A stretch of DNA of 36,678 nt from Pseudomonas frederiksbergensis (GCF_003732275.1 NZ_MOBM01000014.1:1-36678); one strand, 5' to 3'. Positions 1-7,551 are shown, counted from the stretch's first letter. The notes: a model not told the origin generated them from the letters alone. Translations and numbers: made by a program.

Positions 1-4
1 GCTA

Positions 5-18
5 TACACCCATTGCCC
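5..18 (+). repeat. Terminal direct repeat, left copy
   Basis: The sequence TACACCCATTGCCC here is identical to five copies at the right end of the window. The same repeat at both ends suggests the window edges were adjacent in a circular or replicating form, or that both telomeres carry it. Confidence 0.8.
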
Positions 19-44
19 TATACCAGATTGTTGTCTGGTCATAG
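18..44. repeat. Imperfect palindrome next to the left repeat
   Basis: The arms CTAT-ACCAGA (18-27) and TCTGGT-C-ATAG (34-44) pair with one bulged C around the loop TTGTTG. It directly abuts the terminal repeat. It could be part of the telomere site, an operator or a terminator; no T-run follows, so a terminator is less likely. Confidence 0.55.
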
Positions 45-222
45 AGATTGAGTCGGCTCGAGCAAAAAAGGGATCAGCACGACGAATGCCAGTAAACCCG
101 AATTCTCCTGGTGCCTGCGTATACACCCACAGGACTAAGCACAGTCCCTTCTAAGCACACGAACGGGGAAAGCCACGCAGAACAAGGGCTGCGCAGCACA
201 GAGGAAAGGACAAGCAAAAGCG

Positions 223-239
223 CAGAGACAGAGTCTCTG
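223..239. repeat. 7-bp hairpin upstream of parA
   Basis: CAGAGAC (223-229) and GTCTCTG (233-239) are perfect inverted repeats around AGA. It lies about 110 bases before the parA start. A role as operator or partition site is inferred from position only. Confidence 0.5.
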
Positions 240-270
240 TAAAGGATGGCGCTGCGCGCTATTTGTTTAT

Positions 271-314
271 GTACCTTTGCCCTTTAGGCCTATTGTACAA
301 AGGTACATTTGTAC
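271..314. promoter_or_regulatory. Shared operator-like motif, site A (par promoter)
   Basis: GTACCTTTG (271-279) and ACAAAGGTACA (297-307) face each other, followed by TTTGTAC (308-314). The 11-mer ACAAAGGTACA recurs exactly before terS (23802-23812) and, on the other strand, before the lysis genes (26031-26041). It lies 40-80 bases before the parA start, as expected for an operator or a centromere used for autoregulation. Confidence 0.6.
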
Positions 315-350
315 GTATATTGGGGCCTCACACACAGGAGGCCAACCAAA

Positions 351-995
351 ATGGCTGCAAGAGTCTGGACAATTCAGAACCAAAAAGGCGGCACCACGAA
401 GACCACCACGGCGACGAATATCGCCGCCTGCCTGGCCACAGTTCACAAAAAGAATGTGCTCCTTGTCGACCTCGACGGCACGCAAGGTTCGGCCACTGAC
501 TGGGCCGGCGCGCGCTCCGACGACGCAGTGCCGATCCCGTGCGTCATCATGCGCGAGACAATCAAGCGCGACCTTCCGCGAATTTCCGCAGGGTACGATT
601 ACGTAATCATTGACGGCATACCGCAAATCACGCCCCTAACCTCCGACGCAATCAAGATCGCCAACCTGGTCGTCATCCCTGTGCAGCCGAGCCAGTACGA
701 CATATGGGCGACCCGCGACATGGTGCAACTGGTAAAAGACCGCCGCGAGGTAACCGACGGGACGCCTAACGTCGCCATCATGGTTGCCAGAGCAATCAGA
801 AATACAAAAATCGAGAAAACCGCGAGCGATGCGCTTGAGGGCTACGAGCTGCCGATACTCAAGGCCAGAACCTACCAGAGCGTTTCGTATGTCAACGGGA
901 TCGCCCAAGGCCTCAGCGTGTTCGACCTACCAAATGACCAGGCTCAAGACGACATCAAGGCCATAACACTCGAACTCCTGGAGATGGACAAATGA
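351..995 (+). CDS. parA: ParA-family partition ATPase
   Basis: A 214-residue Walker-type ParA ATPase that would move plasmid copies apart over the nucleoid. The deviant Walker A motif KGGTTKTT is at residues 12-19, the A' motif VDLDGTQG around 39-46, and the Walker B VIIDG at 85-89. It is short and has no N-terminal helix-turn-helix domain, so it matches the small type Ib class (ParF-like) rather than the larger SopA of N15. ATG at 351 is preferred because AGGAGG (336-341) lies nine bases upstream; the in-frame ATG at 309 has no such site. The stop overlaps the start of the next gene (ATGA), so the two are coupled. VIIDGIP departs slightly from the usual D-x-PP ending of Walker B. Confidence 0.93.
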   Translation: MAARVWTIQNQKGGTTKTTTATNIAACLATVHKKNVLLVDLDGTQGSATDWAGARSDDAVPIPCVIMRETIKRDLPRISAGYDYVIIDGIPQITPLTSDAIKIANLVVIPVQPSQYDIWATRDMVQLVKDRREVTDGTPNVAIMVARAIRNTKIEKTASDALEGYELPILKARTYQSVSYVNGIAQGLSVFDLPNDQAQDDIKAITLELLEMDK

Positions 996-1309
996 GCAAG
1001 CCGTCACCAAAGATCAGCCTTGACCGGCCCAGCCGACCAGTTAGCGCGCCAGACGAGGCGCACCTCGAAAAAGCACGTCGCGCAGTAGTGTCCGATTCGA
1101 CCGAGGAAAAGCAACTCAAGGCGATCGTACCGCTCAAGTACCACAGAGGCACCAACGACATTAAAAGCATGTCGACCGATAACGTCCCGGTTAAATATCT
1201 GATTCTTGAAGCGCTCGACGACCTATTCAAGAAGTACGAGCAAGGGAAGGGGCACTACAACGTCGAAGACCAGGCCGAGCTAAAACGTCGCCTTGAATCT
1301 TTGAAGTAA
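992..1309 (+). CDS. Probable ParB/ParG-like centromere-binding partner
   Basis: A 105-residue protein coupled to parA by an ATGA overlap. The N-terminal half is polar, basic and probably disordered. Around residues 48-57 a predicted strand (KAIVPLKYHRG) is followed by helical sequence (VPVKYLILEALDDLFKKYEQG), resembling a ribbon-helix-helix fold. That order, small size and position fit the CBP of type Ib partition systems such as ParG. There is no ParB nuclease-like domain as in SopB. The assignment rests on gene order and general features rather than a firm family match. Its target could be the inverted repeats upstream of parA or the dispersed ACAAAGGTACA motif. Confidence 0.65.
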   Translation: MSKPSPKISLDRPSRPVSAPDEAHLEKARRAVVSDSTEEKQLKAIVPLKYHRGTNDIKSMSTDNVPVKYLILEALDDLFKKYEQGKGHYNVEDQAELKRRLESLK

Positions 1310-1315
1310 GAAGGA

Positions 1316-1345
1316 GCCTGGCAGCGGTTGCACCCGCCACCAGGC
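1316..1345 (+). other. Two-tier hairpin between the par pair and the accessory genes
   Basis: GCCTGG (316-321 past base 1000) pairs with CCAGGC (1340-1345), and inside it GCGG (1324-1327) pairs with CCGC (1334-1337), separated by a symmetrical CA/CA internal loop. No T-run follows, so it is not a classic terminator. It may protect the par transcript or attenuate read-through. Confidence 0.5.
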
Positions 1346-1372
1346 AAGACAGATAACCGAGAGGGGTTAACC

Positions 1373-1528
1373 ATGTCCAAGCACGACTATATCACAGCGC
1401 GAGGCCTGTCCCTGCGCGAAGCCGCAGACCCAGCCAACCGCGCCAAGGTGCGCGCCTACCTCGAGCAAGAATGCTGCCTGATCGCCTGGCACGGCATCCT
1501 GCGCCTGATCGGGGAGGCGACCCAATGA
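1373..1528 (+). CDS. Small hypothetical protein
   Basis: A 51-residue protein starting MSKHDYITARG. I do not recognise it. The start at 1373 follows a strong GAGAGGGG ribosome site; an upstream in-frame ATG at 1328 has none and would read through the intergenic hairpin. It is polar at the start with a hydrophobic, cysteine-containing C-terminal helix (ECCLIAWHGILRLIG). Its stop overlaps the next start (ATGA), making it the first gene of a tightly coupled accessory row transcribed with parA. Confidence 0.65.
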   Translation: MSKHDYITARGLSLREAADPANRAKVRAYLEQECCLIAWHGILRLIGEATQ

Positions 1529-1677
1529 AGCGACGCGACGACCCCACCGGCCTGCAGATCATCTTTATAGGCGTAGTCGCTATCGCCATGGGCCTGCACG
1601 CCATCGGCATGTTCATTTACCGCGTCTACACCCAACGCACGGACGACAAGCAACTCGACCAGGACGATCAAGCATGA
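1525..1677 (+). CDS. Small single-pass membrane protein
   Basis: A 50-residue protein with a basic N-terminus (MKRRDD), one clear transmembrane segment at about residues 10-30 (IIFIGVVAIAMGLHAIGMFIY) and a polar acidic tail. By the positive-inside rule the N-terminus would be cytoplasmic. ATGA overlaps join it to both neighbours, so it is probably made in step with the exported repeat protein that follows. Function unknown; an envelope or exclusion role would be a guess from company kept. Confidence 0.65.
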   Translation: MKRRDDPTGLQIIFIGVVAIAMGLHAIGMFIYRVYTQRTDDKQLDQDDQA

Positions 1678-2024
1678 AAAACCTACGAATCAGCGGGCTC
1701 CTGCTCGCCCTGGCGCTCGCTGGCGCCATCCAGCCAGCCGCCGCCCGCGACTGCGATATCGACCGCGACGGACGCACTGACGCAACGTGCGGCGGCCCTG
1801 ATCGCGACCTCGACAATGACGGGCGCACCGACGCCACGTTCGGCGGCAGCGATCGGGATCTCGACAACGACGGACGCACCGACGCACGCTTCGGCGGCTC
1901 CGATCGCGACCGCGACAACGACGGACGCACCGACGCCACGTTCGGCGGCCCCGACCGAGATCTCGACAACGACGGACGCACCGACGCGCGATTCGGTGGC
2001 TCCGACAGACGCAGGGGCGAATGA
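1674..2024 (+). CDS. Secreted protein with five DxDxDG calcium-type repeats
   Basis: A 116-residue protein with a textbook signal peptide (MKNLR, then a leucine/alanine core, cleavage likely after AAA at residue 24). The rest is five exact-length 17-residue units (26-110), each reading D-R-D-x-D-x-D-G-R-T-D-A followed by x-F/C-G-G-S/P. The D-x-D-x-D-G-x-x-D pattern is the calcium loop of dockerin and thrombospondin type 3 repeats. The first unit alone has two cysteines (27 and 39). The last six residues begin a sixth unit. It would be exported to the periplasm or outside and bind divalent metal; that is inference. It is coupled to its neighbours and looks like a lysogenic cargo gene rather than a virion gene. 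Confidence 0.75.
   Translation: MKNLRISGLLLALALAGAIQPAAARDCDIDRDGRTDATCGGPDRDLDNDGRTDATFGGSDRDLDNDGRTDARFGGSDRDRDNDGRTDATFGGPDRDLDNDGRTDARFGGSDRRRGE
1749..2003 (+). repeat. Five tandem 51-bp repeats
   Basis: The five 17-codon units are also repeated at DNA level, with the core GACGGACGCACCGACGC (or close variants) recurring every 51 bases. The units differ mostly by single bases and swap S/P and T/R at fixed places, as expected from unequal recombination. Copy number may vary between isolates. Confidence 0.85.
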
Positions 2025-2025
2025 C

Positions 2026-2238
2026 ATGGCTATCACCATCAACGTTCGCCAGAGTACCGGCGCCTACCAGGCGCGAGCGATGCGCCTCGGCGTCACCGCC
2101 AGTAGCGCGGAAGGCCCCAAGGCTGCAGCGATCGCCGTCTGCCGCAAGCTCGGCATTGACCCTGCGCTTCTCGAACAGCAACCCAACCAAACAACAACCA
2201 TCACCTACACACACCCGCACCAGGAGCTACCAGCATGA
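2026..2238 (+). CDS. Small hypothetical protein
   Basis: A 70-residue protein starting MAITINVRQSTGAYQARAM. The ATG at 2026 follows an AGGGG site; upstream in-frame codons lie inside the repeat gene in another frame and are not credible. The middle is alanine-rich and helical (EGPKAAAIAVCRKLGIDP), the tail is threonine-rich and polar. I do not recognise a family. The stop overlaps the next start by ATGA, continuing the coupled row. Confidence 0.6.
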   Translation: MAITINVRQSTGAYQARAMRLGVTASSAEGPKAAAIAVCRKLGIDPALLEQQPNQTTTITYTHPHQELPA

Positions 2239-2567
2239 GCCACGCCGAAAAAATGCAGAAAGCCGCTCGTATTTCCGATCTGGAACTTTACGACCTGGTC
2301 GTCGCCATGTACCCAGAGAAATTTGCCAGCCGCGACGAAGCCGGCGACGACTTATGGGACGAAGTCATGCAGTTTGTTGACGAGGAGCTATGCGGCGAGC
2401 TGCTCCAGGACGAGCAAGGACTGCGATCGCTGCTCGGCCGCATACTTCTTATGACCCACCCAATAGGCAGCGCACTATCGGGAAATCTGTATCACGCACT
2501 TGGCACAGTGCAGATCGATGGCGACCAGGTGCGAATGATGGCCGCCGCGAAAGCTCAGTTGACGTAA
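2235..2567 (+). CDS. Hypothetical acidic protein
   Basis: A 110-residue acidic, mostly helical soluble protein (MSHAEKMQKAARISDLELYDL at the start). No signal peptide, membrane segment or recognisable motif. It is the last gene of the coupled accessory row and is followed by a strong terminator. Function unknown; position suggests expression in the lysogen with par. Confidence 0.6.
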   Translation: MSHAEKMQKAARISDLELYDLVVAMYPEKFASRDEAGDDLWDEVMQFVDEELCGELLQDEQGLRSLLGRILLMTHPIGSALSGNLYHALGTVQIDGDQVRMMAAAKAQLT

Positions 2568-2583
2568 ATGTAGCCAGCCCCAC

Positions 2584-2609
2584 AAGCCCGCCCACTCGGC
2601 GGGCTTTTT
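2584..2609 (+). terminator. Rho-independent terminator of the par/accessory row
   Basis: AAGCCCGCC (2584-2592) pairs perfectly with GGCGGGCTT (2598-2606) around CACTC and runs into TTTTTG. It closes the transcript that starts before parA. Confidence 0.9.
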
Positions 2610-2649
2610 GTTACCCTGCGCGCCTCAACCGAACGGAGATCCGCGCAGC

Positions 2650-3006
2650 ATGAAAGCAAAGCCCATCATTATTGGCGTCGCCGCCGTCGCCCTGGTGGCG
2701 ATCCTGATAAACGACCTGGTCAAGAAGGACGCGCACGCGCTCGAGCGCGTCAGCGATCGGGTAGGGCTCGCGGTCGACTGCAAAATCCTGAGCCAGGACG
2801 GCGGACGCTGGGGCGTGTGCCGGTACAAAAACGGCGCGCCGGCCAGCGTCTGGCTCGACCGGTCGGGGACGTGGGTCGCCGCCAACGGGAACGCGATCGG
2901 CGTCGTCGACAAGCTGGCCAACGTCGCCGACCTGCAGAACCTTCCCGCCGTCATGCGCGACTACAAGTCGCCGCCGACCATGCCGGCGGATCTGCTCGAG
3001 CAGTAA
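2650..3006 (+). CDS. Membrane-anchored hypothetical protein
   Basis: A 118-residue protein with one N-terminal hydrophobic segment (residues 4-22) that would serve as a signal anchor, leaving about 95 residues in the periplasm. The soluble part has two cysteines (in VDCKIL and WGVCRYK) that could pair, and a compact beta-like stretch with W/R/Y residues. ATG at 2650 is chosen because ACGGAG lies upstream; an earlier in-frame ATG at 2608 lies in the terminator T-run. It sits alone between two terminators, so it may have its own promoter. No family recognised. Confidence 0.65.
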   Translation: MKAKPIIIGVAAVALVAILINDLVKKDAHALERVSDRVGLAVDCKILSQDGGRWGVCRYKNGAPASVWLDRSGTWVAANGNAIGVVDKLANVADLQNLPAVMRDYKSPPTMPADLLEQ

Positions 3007-3019
3007 CGCCAGAAACGAG

Positions 3020-3055
3020 AAAAGCCCCCACCGCCGCGAGGCAGTGGGGGCTTTT
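3020..3055. terminator. Bidirectional terminator between convergent units
   Basis: AAAAGCCCCCAC pairs with GTGGGGGCTTTT, extended inward by GCC/GGC past one mismatch. T-runs lie on both outer sides, so it can stop the rightward cargo gene and the leftward late operon whose last gene ends at 3066. Confidence 0.9.
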
Positions 3056-3065
3056 TATTGCTCAG

Positions 3066-4076
3066 TTATGCGACCGGCAGCGTCGCCGAGATCGAGCAGC
3101 GATAACTCTGCTGACGGCTTCCGGTAGCCGTTACCTGGTCGATTGACCACTGCCCGCGCATGAATGACGGCCAGGTGTCGTCGAGCTCGATCAGACCCTC
3201 GGCGCCGAGATCCGGATTCCCAGGGCAATCGATGCGGATTTTCTTTTCGCCGCGCTTGATCTTGCGCGCCATACCCTCGCCCGCGTCCTTTGCCTCGGCC
3301 TCGTTCTGATAGCGCTGCGCCACCTTCTTGAACGGCGCAGATCCTGTCTCAACTACGCATTCCTTGCCGCTGGCACCGTCCCACCAAACCGTCTTGCAGC
3401 CCTTGAACTTGACGCGACTTTCCTCGTCAAGCTCAGCATTGATAAACGATCGATCGTTCGGCGAATTGCCCTTCGTGACCGACAGCGTCACGACCGGTAG
3501 CGTCTTGCCCGACAGCGATTTCACCTCCCCACGCTTGGCCATGACATAGAGCTCGTTTACCGGCTTCGTCACGGCGTCGTATACCTTCGCAACGCGGGTC
3601 AGAAAGCCCATATCAGTTTCATTCGACTGATCCAGGTGCTCGACGACCTTGGCGTCGAGCTCGGGCGAGATCCTCGGCGAAAACCCGTGCTTGCTGGCCA
3701 GCTCTCGAAAGATCGCGCCAAGCGTGGTCGGGCCGTAGCTGGCCGATCGGCGCTCTTTGAACTTCGTTTCATCCGCCACCTTGAATGGCGCGGCCGTGGC
3801 GATAATCTTGAGCAGCGGCGGGAACAGCTGAGGCTGACAGCGCGTGATGTTGAACTCGCCTTTATCGACGAGGCCCGATTCGTGATAGCCGACCAGGAGC
3901 CCGATTTTCCCCTCGAAGCTGGGCATGCCCTCGAGGTCGTCGATCCGAACCGTCAGCTTCAACGTGTCCGACTTCACCCCCGAGGCGTCGACATGCTCCC
4001 AATCGACCAGGTGCGTATTGATAAGCGCCGCATTGGCGCCCGTGATCTGTACTGCAGGCGTAAACCCCAGCGCCAT
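3066..4076 (-). CDS. D: Tail hub protein, P2 GpD family (late control D)
   Basis: A 336-residue homologue of P2 GpD, the hub protein joining tail tube and baseplate spike. The N-terminal half has the expected split-barrel-like pattern and the segment FNITRCQPQLFPPLLKIIATAAPF typical of the family, followed by SNETDMGFLTRVAKVYDA, another conserved GpD stretch. ATG at 4076 follows GAGGAGG. It is the last gene of the leftward late block, as D is in P2, immediately before the convergent terminator. The name late control is historical; a structural role is what the family does. Confidence 0.9.
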   Translation of the reverse strand: MALGFTPAVQITGANAALINTHLVDWEHVDASGVKSDTLKLTVRIDDLEGMPSFEGKIGLLVGYHESGLVDKGEFNITRCQPQLFPPLLKIIATAAPFKVADETKFKERRSASYGPTTLGAIFRELASKHGFSPRISPELDAKVVEHLDQSNETDMGFLTRVAKVYDAVTKPVNELYVMAKRGEVKSLSGKTLPVVTLSVTKGNSPNDRSFINAELDEESRVKFKGCKTVWWDGASGKECVVETGSAPFKKVAQRYQNEAEAKDAGEGMARKIKRGEKKIRIDCPGNPDLGAEGLIELDDTWPSFMRGQWSIDQVTATGSRQQSYRCSISATLPVA

Positions 4077-4085
4077 AAATCCTCC

Positions 4086-4298
4086 TCAATCCCACGCCGT
4101 AACCGGCTTGACCGGCGCCGGCCTTTCGGCAAGCTCCGGCAAATTCACCCACATATCACTTGGCAGCGCCGGCCCCAGCTCAGCCAGGCCCGGGTTTACC
4201 AGCCATAACGCCTCCTCGGCCGAGTCATCAGACCGACCCAGCTCGCGATACAACAGCAGATTCGCGGTATCACCCGCGATCGTTCGCACTCTGCGCAT
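4086..4298 (-). CDS. X: Tail protein X (P2 GpX, LysM-like)
   Basis: A 70-residue protein with the small GpX fold: MRRVRTIAGDTANLLLYRELG, then ALWLVNPGLAELGPALP, ending near PVKPVTAWD. GpX proteins are LysM-like and sit between U and D in P2-type tail operons, which is exactly the position here. The start overlaps the U stop by one base (TGATG). Confidence 0.85.
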   Translation of the reverse strand: MRRVRTIAGDTANLLLYRELGRSDDSAEEALWLVNPGLAELGPALPSDMWVNLPELAERPAPVKPVTAWD

Positions 4299-4675
4299 CA
4301 GAAGAACTCCGAAAGCTCAAGCGACCACTCCAGGAGCGTCGTCGTACCGTCATCGAGCACGCGCTTTTGCCCCTCGTTGACCCCGTCGATTCGCCAGCGA
4401 CCCAACACCCGACCGACGCCGTCGATCAGCACATAGGGAACGCGGGCGTTGGCCATCGCGCGAAGCTCGTCGAGCTTGGCCATGCCCTCGGCCCACTGAG
4501 CCTTTCCATTGAGACGGATCTCCTCAAGGCCCTGCCCGGTTTGGTGCGACCGGGGCTTACTGCTGATTATGTCGAGGCTGACCCAGCCGCCCGTTGTCTT
4601 GCGATCAAGCGTTTCATACGGAAAACCGCTCGAGAGGCCGAACACGAACCCCCCGAGCGCCATTTGCTGCGACAT
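4298..4675 (-). CDS. U: Tail protein GpU (P2 family)
   Basis: A 125-residue GpU homologue. The opening MALGGFVFGLSSGFPYETLDR and the central pattern around VPYVLIDGVGRVLGRWRIDGV are characteristic. GpU is a tail component needed for completing the P2 tail end. It follows the tape measure gene with a two-base gap and overlaps X, the standard T-U-X-D order. Confidence 0.9.
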   Translation of the reverse strand: MSQQMALGGFVFGLSSGFPYETLDRKTTGGWVSLDIISSKPRSHQTGQGLEEIRLNGKAQWAEGMAKLDELRAMANARVPYVLIDGVGRVLGRWRIDGVNEGQKRVLDDGTTTLLEWSLELSEFF

Positions 4676-4677
4676 CG

Positions 4678-7548
4678 TCAGTCACTCCCATCTGTCAGCG
4701 AGGCGCCGCGCCGCTGGCCCAGCGGATCGCCGGCCAGCGCCGGCAGCAGCTCAGCCTTTAGGCGCGCCAGCAGCTCGTCACCCATGCGCTTGTCATAGGC
4801 CGGATCTCCGCTTGGCTGCATATTGATTACCGGCGAGAAATTGACCGGCGCTTTGTTCTCGACCGCGCTCTGCGCGACGTCCTTGGCGACCTCGTCCGGA
4901 GCGCTCAGGCGATCGACCAGGGCGCCGAGCTTCTCCCCGAGCCAGTCCCCGACCTCAGTCCCGGCCATACTTCCGCCGATACCCCCAACGGCCGCACCGA
5001 TCGCAGTGCCAACGACCGGGATCGGAATAAGCACCGTCCCGAGCGCAGCCCCCGCCGCCGCACCAGCCCAACCACCCGCCATCCCGCCGGCCATCCCGCC
5101 GACAACGCCGCCTATTTCCTTACCTCCCCCGGTTTCGACTGCATTCGCGACGTCCATCGCGCCGGCAGCGAGCGCCAACGGAAGCGCCGCCCGACCAGCC
5201 CATTTCGAGGCCGTCCCAGCGCCCTCAAAAGCAGACGCTGCCTTACCAAGAAAGCCAGGAGCACGCTCAGCTGCAGCAGCGCCCTTTGCGACAACCCCTG
5301 CGCTCTCAGCTGCAGCAGCACCCTTAGCAACAGCCGCACCAGGCGCACCAGGTACAGACGCAGCCGGAAGAGACGGCACACCCGGACCAGCTTTACCACC
5401 CGCAGCTACAGGGCCTCTCGACACAAGCGGCGCGCGCGGCTGGCCAGATCCCGGCGCCGCCGGCACAAACCTTTTTGGCCCACCGCCTCGACCCTTGCCG
5501 CCCCGCTTGCGGCGCCCGCCATCACCATCACCTCCACCACCTGGCGCGCCCAGGCGCCCCAGCGTGGAATTCAAGCGAGCAACAGCCAGATCAGCCTGGC
5601 GAGCCGTGCGCGCGGTGCTGGCGTCGAGCCTGGCCCTGGCCAAGGCCCCAGCATTCCCACCCTGACCCAGCATCAGGCCAGCGTACTTGATGCCAATCGT
5701 CGCCGCCTTGAACGCAACAAAGCCGCCGGCCGCGATCGCCAGCGCCGACGTAATGTTCGGGAATTTCTCCGCGAGATTGCTCAGCCCGTCAGCCAACCAC
5801 CCGAGCTTAGGCAGAATGAAGTCGACCGCCGGCAACATGGCGTTGCCGATAACCGTCGATAGCCGCGTCATCTGCGCAGTAAAAGCGTTCCAGCCGGTGC
5901 GCGAGGTGTTGGCCACCCCGGCCGCCTCCTGCATCATCGAGCCGTTTTCGCCCAGGACGGAAGTCGCGTATTTCGACTTATCGCCGACCATCTTGAACGC
6001 GCGATCGACCTCGCCCAGGTTCAGCAGCAGCGGCTGAATCGCGCCGATCGACTCCGACCCGAAAAGCTGAGTGGCCAGCGCCGCCTGCTTTTCCTCCGGC
6101 TGCTCTTTGAGCTCCTGCAGAACGCGCATGATCGTCTCAGGCGCGTTTTTCTGCATATCGACAGCGAGATCCTCAGGATCGAACCCGATGTCCTTCCACG
6201 CCTCTTTCTGGCCCTTTGTCGCCGCCTCGCCCTTGGTCAGGGCTGATAGGAAGTTCTTGAAGCCAGTGCCGGCGATTTCCTTTTCGGTGCCCGGGTTCAG
6301 GAACGCAGCCGACAGCGCGGCGTTTTGCTCAGGCGTCAAGCCCGACGCCTTGCCCACGGCGCCATAACGCTTGACCACGCCGGCAATATCGGCTGACTTG
6401 GCGTTGAAGTTGTTGCCCAGGTAGTTCACGGAGTCGGCAAGATCGAGCGTCGCTGACCGGTCAAGCATCATGGACGCCTTCCAGCCGGCCATGGTTTCGC
6501 CGGAGTCCTGCGCACTCATATCAAAGGCCGAGCCCATGATCGCCGCGTCGCGCGTGAACTCAACAATCGACTTCTGCTTTTCAACCTGGTCGACGTTGCC
6601 CGAGGCGTCTTTTTTGTCGTTGCCGATCCCCGATTGACCCGCCGCATACTCAATTTTCGCGAGATCGACGCCCGTCATTCCTGACGATGCGATAAGACGA
6701 TCGCTCGCCATCTTCAAGTTCTGCGAGGCCATCGCCTCTTTCTGGCCAGGCTCGAAGTTGATTACCTTGCCAACGTCAGCCATGGCCGACTGCATATCCA
6801 TCGCCTGGTTAATTGGCCGCGTGGCCAAGTAACCGATGGCCGCCGTTTCCATAGCCTGCCCGCGCAGATCCGCGCGCTTAGCCTGGTTTGCGTCCATCTT
6901 GGCTTGGGCACGACTCACCGCCTCAAGCCGCGCCTTCTGAGCTGCCAGCGCCGCGTTGGCCGACTTCGTCGACGCCTCGAGGCGCTTCTGCTCGCTGGCC
7001 ATCTTGCCAGTGTCCACACCGGCCGCAGTCAACACCGCCCGCAGCCGCTGCAGCTCGTTGCGCTCACCGCGAGACGCCGCCTCGAGCGTGCGAACACTGG
7101 CGGTCGCCTTGTCGCTCGACGTATCGAGCTTGCGAACCTCAGCCGTCGCCGAATTGAGCTCGCGCTGCAGGCGACTGACCTCGGCGCGACCCGTCCGCAT
7201 TTGCCCAGCCGTGGCGGTTCCCGAGGCCTCGAGCAATCTGAGGGAGGCCGACGCCTGGTCAACCTCCAGCTTGAGTTTTTCCACCCGCTCGGCGCCGGCC
7301 TTCTGCTCGCGATTGAGCCGAACCTGCTCAACCCGGGCAAGCTGCAGCGCAGCCCCTGTCTTCGTGACTTTATCGGTCAGAGCCACGTACCCGTCAGCTG
7401 ACCGGGCGACGCGGTTGAGCTTCTCCAGCTCCGCGCGCTGGCTCTTGATGTCCTCCTCGAGCTCGTTACCCTTTTTCTTGAAATCGCCGAACGTGCTCGA
7501 GTACGCATCGACCGCCGCCAGGCGTAGCGAAAACTTTGATTCAGCCAT
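4678..7548 (-). CDS. T: Tail tape measure protein (P2 GpT-like)
   Basis: At 956 residues this is the longest tail gene, as expected for the protein whose length sets tail length. Residues 1 to about 230 are heptad-like coiled coil. A TP901-type tape measure core follows (about 230-560; YAAGQSGIG, NSFTAQ-like helices, TAQMTRLSTVIGNAMLPAVDFILP). A Pro/Ala/Gly linker with basic GGRRKRGGKGRGGG comes next, then a glycine-rich hydrophobic stretch at about 810-880 (GGVVGGMAGGMAGGWAG and AIGAAVGGIGG) that probably helps cross or penetrate the membrane. The SD AAAAGAGGT overlaps the end of E'. The neighbours E/E' and U fix the identity. Confidence 0.93.
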   Translation of the reverse strand: MAESKFSLRLAAVDAYSSTFGDFKKKGNELEEDIKSQRAELEKLNRVARSADGYVALTDKVTKTGAALQLARVEQVRLNREQKAGAERVEKLKLEVDQASASLRLLEASGTATAGQMRTGRAEVSRLQRELNSATAEVRKLDTSSDKATASVRTLEAASRGERNELQRLRAVLTAAGVDTGKMASEQKRLEASTKSANAALAAQKARLEAVSRAQAKMDANQAKRADLRGQAMETAAIGYLATRPINQAMDMQSAMADVGKVINFEPGQKEAMASQNLKMASDRLIASSGMTGVDLAKIEYAAGQSGIGNDKKDASGNVDQVEKQKSIVEFTRDAAIMGSAFDMSAQDSGETMAGWKASMMLDRSATLDLADSVNYLGNNFNAKSADIAGVVKRYGAVGKASGLTPEQNAALSAAFLNPGTEKEIAGTGFKNFLSALTKGEAATKGQKEAWKDIGFDPEDLAVDMQKNAPETIMRVLQELKEQPEEKQAALATQLFGSESIGAIQPLLLNLGEVDRAFKMVGDKSKYATSVLGENGSMMQEAAGVANTSRTGWNAFTAQMTRLSTVIGNAMLPAVDFILPKLGWLADGLSNLAEKFPNITSALAIAAGGFVAFKAATIGIKYAGLMLGQGGNAGALARARLDASTARTARQADLAVARLNSTLGRLGAPGGGGDGDGGRRKRGGKGRGGGPKRFVPAAPGSGQPRAPLVSRGPVAAGGKAGPGVPSLPAASVPGAPGAAVAKGAAAAESAGVVAKGAAAAERAPGFLGKAASAFEGAGTASKWAGRAALPLALAAGAMDVANAVETGGGKEIGGVVGGMAGGMAGGWAGAAAGAALGTVLIPIPVVGTAIGAAVGGIGGSMAGTEVGDWLGEKLGALVDRLSAPDEVAKDVAQSAVENKAPVNFSPVINMQPSGDPAYDKRMGDELLARLKAELLPALAGDPLGQRRGASLTDGSD

Positions 7549-7551
7549 GCG

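Larger units (their letters stand above)
1..350. other. Left terminal non-coding region, upstream of parA
   Basis: I see no credible gene in these 350 bases. They hold one exact copy of the terminal direct repeat (5-18), a partial copy (122-129, TACACCCA), a hairpin at 18-44, an inverted repeat GGACT/AGTCC at 132-147 overlapping two copies of CTAAGCACA (135-143 and 151-159), a perfect 7-bp hairpin at 223-239, and the GTACCTTTG / ACAAAGGTACA motif at 271-307. The region must contain the par promoter and is a natural place for the centromere. If the window is one circularly permuted unit opened near the telomere site, these bases continue the repeat array at the other end. Confidence 0.7.

Noticed and set aside
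119..133. GTATAC-centred palindrome as the telomere centre
   Set aside because: The arms match at only about half of the positions beyond the central six bases, so it is not a convincing resolution site.
4823..5665. 280-codon Pro/Ala-rich frame on the plus strand
   Set aside because: Antisense of the Gly/Ala-rich tape measure linker, which reads as Pro/Ala on the other strand.
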